From: Thermoplasmatota archaeon
GTDB taxonomy: Archaea > Thermoplasmatota > Penumbrarchaeia > Penumbrarchaeales > Penumbrarchaeaceae
NCBI GenBank assembly: GCA_016929175.1
Contig: JAFGJI010000136.1
Coordinates: forward strand, 1-23,190
Reading direction: 5' to 3'
Length of the DNA: 23,190 nucleotides
Shown: positions 7,849-15,271 of the stretch, piece by piece
How positions within the stretch are numbered: the stretch's first letter is position 1
Layout of the letters: each line of letters begins with the position of its first letter
Program-made: the position numbers and the translations under genes
The notes under the pieces: generated by a model
What the model was told of the DNA's origin: nothing
Databases searched by the model: none
Seen by the model: the letters and a program-made list of their open reading frames with translations, nothing else

Positions 7849-9273
7849 ATGGCCAGGAAAAAGAGCACCGTTGAAGAGGCCCTCTCCCTCAGGAAAAAGT
7901 CCATCTGGGAACAGGTGACCGACCGGCAGAGGGAGGAGATCGAGAGCATCTCGAGAGAGTATATGGACTTCATATCTGGGGCCAAGACCGAGAGGATGGT
8001 GACCGGAGAGTTCGTAACCATCCTCAGGGAGAAGGGGTTCAAACACATCGACGATGTCGGGAAATGGAGGGCCGGGACCAGGGTATACATGACCAACAGG
8101 GGGAAGAACGTCGCATGTGCGGTCCTGGGAAAAGCACCCCTTGAGGAAGGGGCGAACCTGGTTGCCTCGCACAGCGATTCCCCCAGATTGGACCTGAAAC
8201 AGAATCCGCTCTACGAGGATGCGGATACCAGGCTTGCCCTGTTCAAGACGCATTACTATGGGGGAATAAAAAAATATCAGTGGGTGAACATTCCGCTTTC
8301 CATCCATGGCACCGTCGTACTCTCTGACGGCAGGACAATCGATATACACATCGGAGAGGGGGGCGAGGATCCCGTATTCACGATATGCGACCTCCTGCCG
8401 CATCTGTACAGAAAGAAGCAGGCCGATCGAAAACTTCAGGAAGGCATCACCGGAGAGGAGCTCAATGTCCTTCTTGCCTCGCAGCCGCACCAGGAGGACA
8501 AGACCAAGAAGAAGGTCAAGCTGTGGGTCCTGGACCATCTTCACGAGAAGTACGGGATGGTGGAGGAGGACTTCGTCTCCTCGGAGTTCGAAGTGGTCCC
8601 GGCTGGCCGTGCAAGGGATGTCGGCTTCGACAGGTCCATGATAGGAGCTTACGGTCAGGATGACAGGATCTGTGCCTTCACATCCGTGAGAGCCCTCACG
8701 GAGGTCAAGATCCCCGGGAGAACCTCCATCGCACTTGTTGTTGATAAGGAGGAGATAGGGTCTGACGGCCCCACCTCCATAAAATCCCGTTTCGTGGAGG
8801 AGGTATACTCGAGGCTTCTGGAACTCAAGGACCCTGACTGTCCCGACAGGATGATCCGCAGAGCGCTCAGCAATACGAAGGCCATATCATCCGATGTCAA
8901 TGGGGCAGTGAACCCCACTTTCAAGGACGTTCACGAGATGCAGAACGCCGCAAAGCTCGGGTGGGGGATATGCTTGACCAAATATACTGGATCGGGAGGA
9001 AAATATTCATCGAACGATGCCAGCGCCGAGTTCATGGGCCTTATCCGAAAGGTCCTCAACGATGCAAAGGTTCCCTGGCAGACCGGTGAGCTTGGAAAGG
9101 TGGACGAGGGCGGTGGAGGAACCATTGCCAAGTTCCTTGCGGAGCTGAACATGGATGTTGTCGATGCAGGTCCGGCACTCATATCCATGCACTCTCCTAT
9201 GGAGATCTCCTCGAAGGCGGACGTCTGGTCCGCCTACAATGCGTACAGGGCCTTCTATGAAATGGTGCCGTAG
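7849..9273 (+). CDS. M18-family metalloaminopeptidase
   Basis: This 474-residue protein matches the M18 (aspartyl aminopeptidase) family in length and motif order. Zinc-site segments are ASHSDSPRLDLK (H108), GAYGQDDR (bridging D271 or D272), DKEEIGSDG (E301/E302, catalytic and ligand glutamates), SSDVNGAVNP (D349) and SMHSPMEISSKAD (H448). M18 enzymes are large cytosolic di-zinc oligomers that remove N-terminal acidic or other residues from peptides in the last step of protein turnover. The ATG at 7849 follows an AAGGAAG ribosome-binding sequence. It is transcribed alone, divergent from the CYTH-pheS pair. Aspartyl specificity is not shown by the sequence. Confidence 0.9.
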   Translation: MARKKSTVEEALSLRKKSIWEQVTDRQREEIESISREYMDFISGAKTERMVTGEFVTILREKGFKHIDDVGKWRAGTRVYMTNRGKNVACAVLGKAPLEEGANLVASHSDSPRLDLKQNPLYEDADTRLALFKTHYYGGIKKYQWVNIPLSIHGTVVLSDGRTIDIHIGEGGEDPVFTICDLLPHLYRKKQADRKLQEGITGEELNVLLASQPHQEDKTKKKVKLWVLDHLHEKYGMVEEDFVSSEFEVVPAGRARDVGFDRSMIGAYGQDDRICAFTSVRALTEVKIPGRTSIALVVDKEEIGSDGPTSIKSRFVEEVYSRLLELKDPDCPDRMIRRALSNTKAISSDVNGAVNPTFKDVHEMQNAAKLGWGICLTKYTGSGGKYSSNDASAEFMGLIRKVLNDAKVPWQTGELGKVDEGGGGTIAKFLAELNMDVVDAGPALISMHSPMEISSKADVWSAYNAYRAFYEMVP

Positions 9274-9280
9274 CTACCTG

Positions 9281-9288
9281 AAAAAAAA
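9281..9288 (-). terminator. Oligo-T terminator for the ferredoxin gene
   Basis: Eight consecutive A on the plus strand give a U8 run in the leftward transcript, 29 bases past the ferredoxin stop codon. Archaeal transcription commonly ends at such oligo-T tracts without a hairpin. It lies just beyond the aminopeptidase stop, so it closes the convergent pair from one side. Confidence 0.5.
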
Positions 9289-9316
9289 GATACCCTTGAA
9301 CCCTGATCGGACCCGC

Positions 9317-9487
9317 TCAGAGCGATAGTGCCTGGACCGGGCAGACCCCGACGCAGGCGCCGCAGTCCACGCAGGTACCGGGGTCAACATCGGCCTTCCC
9401 ATCAACCATGGAAAGGGCCTGGACCGGGCATGTTTCAACACAGGCTCCGCAACCGATGCAGGTGTTCTTGTCGATATTTACGGCCAT
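9317..9487 (-). CDS. Small 2[4Fe-4S] ferredoxin
   Basis: The leftward frame from ATG 9487 to TGA 9317 encodes 56 residues with two perfect cluster motifs: CIGCGACVETCP (C10, C13, C16, C20) and CVDCGACVGVCP (C39, C42, C45, C49). Each is followed by VQALS, so the protein is an internal duplication. This is the classic clostridial-type low-potential electron carrier of anaerobic metabolism, cytoplasmic, serving oxidoreductases such as pyruvate:ferredoxin oxidoreductase. GGAGG lies 8 bases before the start, and a TATTTAAG TATA-like box at 9549-9556 lies further upstream. The first motif lacks the long insertion of alternative ferredoxins. The protein stands alone, so its redox partner is unknown. 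Confidence 0.95.
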   Translation of the reverse strand: MAVNIDKNTCIGCGACVETCPVQALSMVDGKADVDPGTCVDCGACVGVCPVQALSL

Positions 9488-9548
9488 ATTAGTGCCTCCA
9501 GTTTACTTCCCTACTGAAAGGAAGACGGATTTCGGTATCGGATGACCG

Positions 9549-9556
9549 TATTTAAG
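9549..9556 (-). promoter_or_regulatory. TATA-like box for the ferredoxin gene
   Basis: TATTTAAG (CTTAAATA in the leftward direction) lies about 65 bases before the ferredoxin ATG, leaving a leader of roughly 40 bases that carries the GGAGG ribosome-binding site. The remaining gap to 9750 holds no gene I can support. Confidence 0.35.
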
Positions 9557-9750
9557 AATGTCTGTTCCGGCATGCTTCCCCCAAACCTGCAACCCTTTCA
9601 CTGTGCGAGATCCCATTCTGCAAGATATGACACGACAGGTCTTTTGGCGACAAACGGTTTCGATACATTTTTTGACCATGTGGTTCATTCTTTACCTGTC
9701 CACGTAATGGCAGGAGGCTGGGATAGACCATTGTCTGACGGAGGCATTAA

Positions 9751-10818
9751 GTGACACATGTTGTAAGGGTTCCATGTTCGGACGGGATTTTGGCCCTCGA
9801 GCGGTCCGTGAACGAACTGACAATGAAGGAGAGGGACCTTGCATTGGATATCATCGAGCATGTTTTCCCTCTGCTCGATATGAAAGCCTGGCTCGAGCAC
9901 CTTCTGGAAGCCGTTCCAGTGGGCCGAACCACGAGTTTCGGGGCACTGGCGGAAGCCCTGGGCTCGATAAAAGCCTCCAGAGCGGTCGGTGAGCTATTGG
10001 CATCCGGGAGGATCGGAGGACCCGTTCACAGGGTGGTCTATTCGGACGGGACGGTCCATCCCAACACGGTAGAGGAGCTCTCGATGGAGGTCAATGTCAA
10101 GAACGTGAGGGGGAAAGCAAATGTCGAGGCGCGGTCCATGGTCAGCTTCGAGCTTGAACATCCTCCACTTGAAGTACTCTCGAAGCTCCAGGGTTCCATG
10201 TTCCCTCTTCTCAGGGAGGAGAGGCCGGACAGAATCGGACTGGTTGCGGGGATCGATCTTTCATCGAAAGGGGACGATCATGCAGCAGCGATGTCCGTGA
10301 CTGACCCGGAAGGTCGGGACCTTGGGGGCCTCTGCCTCCGGGGCCAACCCGGACTGCCTTACATATCCGGTCTCCTTTTCTATCGGGAGGCGCCCCTGAT
10401 ATTGCCTCTTATCCTCAAGGCTGCGGAGAGTGGCCTGATAGATGATAATACCCTCTGTGTTCTCGATGGCAACGGTATCCTTCATCCACTCAGAATGGGT
10501 TTAGCCTGTCAGGTAGGGGCGTCCCTGGGTTCAAGAACATGCGGTGTCGCCAAACGGCTTCTCATGGGAAGTGTAATGTCCGATCATGAAACACTTGGCA
10601 ATTGCAATGTATCGGCTGTAATGGACGGCACCGAGAGGATAGGTTCAGCGTTGAGGGTCCACGGATCGTCCAGAGCGGTATATACTTCGCGGGGGCACCG
10701 CACTGATCGGGAGACCGTCGATAGGACCATTTCCATGGTCATGTTGACGAGAATACCCGAGCCCATCAGGTCTGCACATGACCTGGCAAACAGATGCCGG
10801 TCAGAAACCCCATCTTGA
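9751..10818 (+). CDS. nfi: Cys-less alkyltransferase-like domain fused to endonuclease V
   Basis: Residues about 45-110 match the DNA-binding domain of O6-alkylguanine-DNA alkyltransferases: VPVGRTTSFGALAEALG, the arginine-finger helix SRAVGELLAS, then GPVHRVVYSDG. The acceptor Cys of the usual PCHRVV is replaced by Val92, so direct alkyl transfer should be impossible, as in alkyltransferase-like (ATL) proteins. Residues about 140-345 form endonuclease V, which nicks DNA near deaminated bases such as hypoxanthine: D169 in AGIDLSS, E213 in LLFYREAPL, D239 in LDGNGILHP and H316 in RGHR are retained. An AGT-EndoV fusion with both activities is known from Ferroplasma acidarmanus. The GTG start at 9751 follows GGAGG by 6 bases. 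The 3' end overlaps the KH gene tail to tail by 18 bases. Confidence 0.88.
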   Translation: MTHVVRVPCSDGILALERSVNELTMKERDLALDIIEHVFPLLDMKAWLEHLLEAVPVGRTTSFGALAEALGSIKASRAVGELLASGRIGGPVHRVVYSDGTVHPNTVEELSMEVNVKNVRGKANVEARSMVSFELEHPPLEVLSKLQGSMFPLLREERPDRIGLVAGIDLSSKGDDHAAAMSVTDPEGRDLGGLCLRGQPGLPYISGLLFYREAPLILPLILKAAESGLIDDNTLCVLDGNGILHPLRMGLACQVGASLGSRTCGVAKRLLMGSVMSDHETLGNCNVSAVMDGTERIGSALRVHGSSRAVYTSRGHRTDRETVDRTISMVMLTRIPEPIRSAHDLANRCRSETPS

Positions 10819-11343
10819 GATCTTCAGGTCCTTTCTCTTCCTCTCCATGTAAGTGTAGACCGTGGAATGCTCGGACCCGGACAGGAGCATTGTGACCGCT
10901 TTGGAAGCTACCTTCAACCCTTCGAGGTCGCCGATGATCGCGACGGTGTTCCCCTTGATCGATAACATGCAGTCAGTGAGCTCCTCGATCAGATGCCTGG
11001 TCCTCCCTCCGGTACCGATCAAACGGGAGCGGACCTGCTGGATCCTCTTTCCGGACCTCCCGACATGATCCCTGATGTCGTGCTCCTCGTAATACATCTC
11101 ATCCTCGAGAAGCTTCAGAGCATGCTCAGGCGAGAAGCCACGTCCGATGGCCCTCAGCACATCCCTCATTCTGTAGGAGAGGTAAGTGTCCTCCGAACCT
11201 TCATCGAAGAGCGTCACTTCACCCGAGGAGGATTCGACCTCGATCCTGACCTTTCCCCGCTCCTCGAGCATCCTCAGGGTCTCACCCTGTTTTCCTATCA
11301 TTACCCCTATCCTGTCCTGGGGTATCTTGAAACGGTATACCAT
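10801..11343 (-). CDS. KH-domain rRNA-processing protein, archaeal Krr1/Dim2 (Pno1) type
   Basis: The 180-residue protein carries two KH-like domains. The first has FKIPQDRIGVMIGKQGETLR with the GxxG loop GKQG at 17-20. The second, after VGRSGKRIQQVRSRLIGTGG, runs to about residue 165 and contains the IKGNTVAIIGD strand. This layout matches the archaeal homologues of eukaryotic Krr1/Dim2(Pno1), which bind the 3' region of small-subunit rRNA during ribosome maturation. The ATG at 11343 follows GGGAG by about 6 bases, with a TATA-like GTTTATAG at 11374-11381. In many archaea this gene sits beside a RIO kinase and eIF1A; here it is alone, convergent with the endonuclease V fusion and overlapping it by 18 bases. 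Confidence 0.85.
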   Translation of the reverse strand: MVYRFKIPQDRIGVMIGKQGETLRMLEERGKVRIEVESSSGEVTLFDEGSEDTYLSYRMRDVLRAIGRGFSPEHALKLLEDEMYYEEHDIRDHVGRSGKRIQQVRSRLIGTGGRTRHLIEELTDCMLSIKGNTVAIIGDLEGLKVASKAVTMLLSGSEHSTVYTYMERKRKDLKISRWGF

Positions 11344-11416
11344 CTAGGCTCCCTGCACCTTCAGAACATGTGCCACTATAAACTTTGTTCCCGAAAGGGT
11401 ACGGGGAAGATACCAA

Positions 11417-11436
11417 ATGCCCATTGGCACGGGCAT
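11417..11436. repeat. Inverted repeat, possible operator or hairpin
   Basis: ATGCCC (11417-11422) and GGGCAT (11431-11436) are perfect 6-base arms around an 8-base spacer. It lies between the divergent KH gene and the helical-repeat gene, just upstream of an AT-rich TGTTTATTAAAC stretch at about 11443-11454 that could be a TATA box for the rightward gene. Function is unproven. Confidence 0.3.
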
Positions 11437-11610
11437 AGGAAATGTTTATTAAACACACTGCCCATCCCCCGTACCGAGCATTGAATGGATCGGGGATTGA
11501 TGGTAAGGACGATTTCTCGGAAGGAAAAATATTAACCAAATGGTTATAATGACCGGGTGGCATTGTTTCCACTGGACCGATCCTGTTCTTAACAATGAAG
11601 GAGCAGTCAG

Positions 11611-12798
11611 ATGCACGACCCCGAATCTCAGCAGATCAAGAAGGCGCTTGAGGAGGCCCTGTGGCAGGTGGAGGAGGCAAAAGGTCTCGGTCTTTCCATC
11701 ACCAAGGCCATGAATTTCATCAACCTATCCAAGGAAGCCCAGGGATACGGGAATAAAAGGTTGGCGATCGGGCTCATCAACAAGGCCAAAGACCAGCTCT
11801 TCAGCGAGATCATCGAAAATGCAAGGTCTGGGCTCAGCGACGACAAGGATGTAGTAACGAAGATGAGGCTCGAGCGGGCCGTGAGGGAAGCAAGGGAGAT
11901 GATGGTAAAAGGGAACCTCCGGGGGGCCTACGAACTTATCCTGAAGGATAATGACAAAGAAGTAATCGATATCAAGGAGGATACCGGCGACCAACTCCCG
12001 TTCCTCTATTCGCAGGCCCTTGATGCACTTCAGAAGGTCTGGCTCAAGATGAAGAAAGAGGAAGAGCATGGCAAGGACATGACCCGGGCGAAGGTCCTCG
12101 TCAGGGACGCTAAAACCTCCCTCGCCCAGGGACATTACGAGGCGGTGATGGACCTCTGCAACGAGGTTCTCGAAGCCATACAATCCCCTCATGATAGATT
12201 GCGGGAAGAGGTGGAGGATACAATTGACGATATCACCAGGACGCTCAAAGGATTGTTCCCCGAGGAGCCCAGGTCCCCAAAGGAGCGGCTGTTCAAGAAA
12301 CAGATCGAGGAGCTGTTGCTCCTTGCCCAGAAAAACCTGGGATCGGGGTCCCTGGTGGAAGGCATCAATTACTCTCGAAGGGCCCGTGAGGTCCTCGGGA
12401 AGCTCGAACAGGAGACGATCAAAGGGGACATCCCCAAGACGATCATCGGGCTCCGCGCTACAATTGACGACCTGAAAAAGAGCGATGTGGATGTTTCCTA
12501 CGAGGAATATCTTCTGAAACAGGTGGAGGAAACCTTCTGGAAGGGAGAGTACATCAAGGCCAGGAAGATCGCCAACAAGCTCCAGTCCATAACGAGCAAC
12601 GCGAAGGTCCATCTCAGGGTCAACCAGATCACCACATCACTGAACGAGCTGAAGCTCAAGTTGAAGGATCGGGCGGGCAAGGAGGGATACCTCGAGGCAA
12701 GGGAATACCTCGAAAAGGCCAAGATGCTTCTCGAGAAGTCTGCCTTCGATATGGCCCAGTCCTTTCTGGAAAAGGCAAGGGTCGTTCTTGAAGCCTAA
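11611..12798 (+). CDS. Helical-repeat/coiled-coil protein of unknown function
   Basis: The 395-residue protein is highly charged (Lys, Glu, Arg) and has no signal peptide or membrane segment, so it is probably cytoplasmic. At least six helix-hairpin units of about 30-38 residues recur with the pattern A..(4-5)L..G.....A......A: residues about 31-68, 87-118, 157-190, 229-264, 300-327 and 360-394. Examples are LVRDAKTSLAQGHYEAVMDL and EREARE-like REAREMMVKGNLRGAYELI. The turn between helices is usually a Gly followed by a polar residue, which resembles TPR-like or alpha-solenoid scaffolds. The start ATG follows GAAGGAG by 7 bases. I do not recognise a named family; a scaffold for protein or nucleic-acid contacts is the likeliest role. 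It is monocistronic. Confidence 0.75.
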   Translation: MHDPESQQIKKALEEALWQVEEAKGLGLSITKAMNFINLSKEAQGYGNKRLAIGLINKAKDQLFSEIIENARSGLSDDKDVVTKMRLERAVREAREMMVKGNLRGAYELILKDNDKEVIDIKEDTGDQLPFLYSQALDALQKVWLKMKKEEEHGKDMTRAKVLVRDAKTSLAQGHYEAVMDLCNEVLEAIQSPHDRLREEVEDTIDDITRTLKGLFPEEPRSPKERLFKKQIEELLLLAQKNLGSGSLVEGINYSRRAREVLGKLEQETIKGDIPKTIIGLRATIDDLKKSDVDVSYEEYLLKQVEETFWKGEYIKARKIANKLQSITSNAKVHLRVNQITTSLNELKLKLKDRAGKEGYLEAREYLEKAKMLLEKSAFDMAQSFLEKARVVLEA

Positions 12799-12890
12799 GC
12801 CTGCACGACCTCTTCCTCCCTGATGAAAGTACAGTAACGGAGGGGTTCGGAGAGTTCTCGTCTGTAAATGCGATGGATCGAGCCCCAATA

Positions 12891-12899
12891 GTTTTATCT
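12891..12899 (+). promoter_or_regulatory. TATA-like box for the deacetylase-family gene
   Basis: GTTTTATCT is centred about 28 bases before the ATG at 12923, which places the transcription start at or within a few bases of the start codon. No Shine-Dalgarno sequence is seen in between, so the mRNA is probably leaderless. Confidence 0.5.
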
Positions 12900-12922
12900 A
12901 CCCCGCCAATGGTTCCGTCCAC

Positions 12923-13963
12923 ATGGCCCCGGAAACGATCCCGGTCCCCCTTTACTATCACGAGGATTATGTGCGGCACGAGCAGAACCCTGGCCACCCC
13001 GAATCCCCTGACAGGGTGAGGGAGATCCTCAGGTACATCCGGGATAACGACCTGCCGGTGGACCTCAAGGCTCCGGTGGAGATAACAGAGGAGGACCTGC
13101 AGCTGGTCCATTCCGCTTTTCATATAGGAAGGATCAGGGATTTCGGTGTCGGCTACATGGACCCGGACACGTTCCACACCGACAGGACCTTCGGGTTCTC
13201 CCTTCGTGCTGCCGGAGGGGTCGTGGGTGCAGTAAGGCAGTGTATAACAGAAAGGAGGCCGACCTTCGCCATACCGAGGCCGCCTGGCCATCATGCCGGA
13301 TATGATTACAATATGGGATTCTGCTATCTGAACAACGTTGCCCTCTCCGCCCGGATGGCCCTGAAGGAGTTCGAGGATGTCGAGAGGATCGCCATCGTGG
13401 ATATAGATGCACATCACGGGAACGGTACCAACGACATTTTCAACAACGATCCCTCCGTCCTCTACATATCGACCCATGAATGGGGGATCTTCCCGGGAAC
13501 AGGTCACTACACGGATGTCGGAAGCGGCAGAGGGGAGGGGAAGACCGTGAACCTGCCTTTCAACGGCGGTTCGGGCGACGGGACCTTCCAGGCAGCCTTT
13601 GAGAATATCGTGATGCCGATCTTAATGCAGTACCGGCCTGATCTGCTGCTGATATCCTTCGGAGGGGACGCACACCTGATGGACTACCTGACGACGCTGT
13701 CACTCTCGACCCCGGGGTATCTGGAGCTTGTCCGTTCGCTCATCGATTTCGGGACAAAGGAGGTGGGAGGCAGGGTATGCATGGAGCTGGAGGGCGGTTA
13801 CCATGTCTATGCTCTGGCCGAGAGCTTCGCGGGAGCCATTGCCCACGCTTCGGGAACCGAACCCAAAGATCCATTGAGGTTCACGAACAGGATGGATGAG
13901 AGGGGCGACAGGAAACGGATCGATGAGATCATGGACACCGCTGCCTCCTACTGGAAACTGTGA
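12923..13963 (+). CDS. Histone deacetylase/AcuC/acetylpolyamine amidohydrolase family zinc hydrolase
   Basis: This 346-residue protein has the full arginase-deacetylase catalytic set. The start YYHEDYVRHEQNPGHPESPD is the family's HPE.P motif, RPPGHHAGYD gives the catalytic His pair H123/H124, DIDAHHGNGT gives zinc ligands D162 and H164, SFGGDAH gives zinc ligand D249, and LEGGYHVYALAES gives the transition-state Tyr293. The enzyme removes acyl groups from lysine side chains, polyamines or other acetylated amines; the substrate in archaea is often unknown. A TATA-like box 28 bases upstream supports the chosen ATG and a leaderless message. The stop codon TGA directly abuts the stop codon of the convergent CBS-protein gene, making TGATCA across the junction. 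Confidence 0.93.
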   Translation: MAPETIPVPLYYHEDYVRHEQNPGHPESPDRVREILRYIRDNDLPVDLKAPVEITEEDLQLVHSAFHIGRIRDFGVGYMDPDTFHTDRTFGFSLRAAGGVVGAVRQCITERRPTFAIPRPPGHHAGYDYNMGFCYLNNVALSARMALKEFEDVERIAIVDIDAHHGNGTNDIFNNDPSVLYISTHEWGIFPGTGHYTDVGSGRGEGKTVNLPFNGGSGDGTFQAAFENIVMPILMQYRPDLLLISFGGDAHLMDYLTTLSLSTPGYLELVRSLIDFGTKEVGGRVCMELEGGYHVYALAESFAGAIAHASGTEPKDPLRFTNRMDERGDRKRIDEIMDTAASYWKL

Positions 13964-15091
13964 TCACCTGTTCTTCTTCCTCTTCCCCATCTCCTTCTTC
14001 ACGGTCTTTTCAATATTGTCGAAGGCGTTCCCGATCGCCACCTCGAGGCTCCAGTCATAGGCCTCGCGGGAGTAGACCTCGCTACTGGTGGTGAGCTTCA
14101 CGTTGACAGTATACTTGTCATCATCCCTCTCGTGGTGGTGATGCCTGATCCTTACGGTCGTTGCGGTCACATTTACCAGTTTTGATATCTTTGCAACGTT
14201 GCGGGAGATCACACCGTTGAGCTCTCCGGCATCCATGAGCTTGGCATCCTCTATGCCCGCTATCTGGATCAGGGGGCCTCTCTCGAGGTTCTGCCTGAGC
14301 AGGATCTCGAGAATATCCACCTCGGAGACGGAGCCTATGAGATCCTCGTTCTCGGTTAAATAGACCGTGGGAACGTTCTCCTTCATCATCACGTCGAACA
14401 CATCGTTGAGGTTGGCGTTCATTCCCAATGTCTTGGTCATCTTTGCAAGGGATGATACCGTCCTGTCCCTATGGACCTTCTCTCCGTGGAAATCTCCTGT
14501 ATGCATCTTGCTCGGGTGGTGGGATAAATAGTACATCATCTCCGAGGCGCTGACAACTCCGAGGAACTTGCCATCTTCTCCCGTGAGCGGCACGTATGTT
14601 TCTCTGGTGAGGTCCATCATGTTCAGGGCTTTCCTGACGCCCATATCCCCGTTGATCGTCGTTGGAGCGTAGTTCATTATGGTCTCGACCGGGGTTCTCC
14701 TTATCTCCGGAACGTTCATCATCTCTCTTATGATGTCCCTCCTCGAGATCATACCCCTGAGATCGGATCGGTGCGTGACCGGCAATGAGGTGAAGTCCCT
14801 GTTGATGAGGCTCTCCACGATGAAGGGGATCCTGTCATTGGGACCTATCTTCGGCGGGATTATCATGAAGTGACGGACCTGGGCTGTGATCGGCATCTTC
14901 CTCCGTCTTGCCAGGGTCCGAAAGGTCAGAAGACCCTTCAATTTCCCATTCTCGACAACGGGGATCTCCTGGACCTCGAATTTCTTCATCTTACCCAGTG
15001 CTTCGGACAGAGTATCCATGGGTCCGACGCTCCAGGTCACTTCGGACATTATCTCCTCCACCCTCTTTCTGAACGGATCGGCATTGGCCAT
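13964..15091 (-). CDS. Four-CBS protein with C-terminal HPF/RaiA-like ribosome-hibernation domain
   Basis: From the ATG at 15091 the protein has 375 residues. Two CBS pairs occupy about 10-122 and 132-266, recognisable by repeats such as VQEIPVVENGKLKGLLT, FTSLPVTHRSDLRGMISRRD and VPTVYLTENEDLIGSVSEVD. CBS pairs usually bind adenine nucleotides and report energy state. Residues about 273-370 look like the ribosome-binding fold of HPF/RaiA: a strand-helix start, then a charged TVRIRHHHHERDDD loop, TVNVKLTTSS, and a final EVYSREAYDWSLEVAIGNAF helix followed by lysines, close to the AID.A..KLE pattern of hibernation factors. The start was chosen because AGGAGG lies 8 bases upstream; the frame extends to 15211 without support. 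A nucleotide-gated ribosome-silencing role is inference. Confidence 0.8.
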   Translation of the reverse strand: MANADPFRKRVEEIMSEVTWSVGPMDTLSEALGKMKKFEVQEIPVVENGKLKGLLTFRTLARRRKMPITAQVRHFMIIPPKIGPNDRIPFIVESLINRDFTSLPVTHRSDLRGMISRRDIIREMMNVPEIRRTPVETIMNYAPTTINGDMGVRKALNMMDLTRETYVPLTGEDGKFLGVVSASEMMYYLSHHPSKMHTGDFHGEKVHRDRTVSSLAKMTKTLGMNANLNDVFDVMMKENVPTVYLTENEDLIGSVSEVDILEILLRQNLERGPLIQIAGIEDAKLMDAGELNGVISRNVAKISKLVNVTATTVRIRHHHHERDDDKYTVNVKLTTSSEVYSREAYDWSLEVAIGNAFDNIEKTVKKEMGKRKKNR

Positions 15092-15155
15092 ATGATCTGC
15101 CTCCTGAGAACGTGTCTCGAATGAGGAACTCGTATTTGAAATAGAGGGGCCTACC

Positions 15156-15170
15156 GTATATCTATATTTT
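15156..15170 (-). promoter_or_regulatory. TATA-like region for the CBS-HPF gene
   Basis: GTATATCTATATTTT is the most AT-rich stretch upstream of the leftward gene and would leave a leader of about 40 bases containing its AGGAGG site. A weaker alternative lies at 15133-15142, closer to the gene. Confidence 0.3.
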
Positions 15171-15242
15171 CCCGGACCTTCTCTGGTGCCAATGCTCGAT
15201 TCCATCATCACATGCCGATCTGCCCGGTGTTCTAGGGATAAT

Positions 15243-15250
15243 CCTTATTA
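15243..15250 (+). promoter_or_regulatory. TATA-like box for the purE-guaA-maf operon
   Basis: CCTTATTA is centred about 25 bases before the ATG at 15272, the spacing of a leaderless archaeal transcript. It supports that ATG over the internal ATG at 15320. Confidence 0.45.
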
Positions 15251-15271
15251 TCGGCGATCATATCTGTCCCC

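Noticed and set aside
7757..7849. N-terminal extension of the CYTH protein up to 7849
   Set aside because: The ExExK motif normally begins at the N-terminus and a GGAGGT site precedes the internal ATG at 7756.
9488..9750. Possible RNA gene in the gap between ferredoxin and the repair fusion
   Set aside because: No cloverleaf, no conserved tRNA arms and no clear stem structure could be found by eye.
9751..10100. Active O6-alkylguanine-DNA alkyltransferase domain
   Set aside because: The acceptor Cys is Val in GPVHRVV, so the domain is called alkyltransferase-like rather than a working methyltransferase.
11725..12612. Leftward 295-codon frame opposite the helical-repeat gene
   Set aside because: Composition is that of a reverse-strand shadow of Glu/Lys/Leu-rich helices; the sense frame has clear repeats and a good ribosome-binding site.
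12656..13507. Leftward 283-codon frame opposite the deacetylase-family gene
   Set aside because: The sense strand encodes a complete zinc deacetylase; the antisense product has no domain.
14105..14150. Run of four His in the CBS-HPF protein as a metal-binding or engineered tag
   Set aside because: It lies in a natural charged loop between predicted strands of the HPF-like domain and is followed by acidic residues; nothing else suggests an artificial tag.
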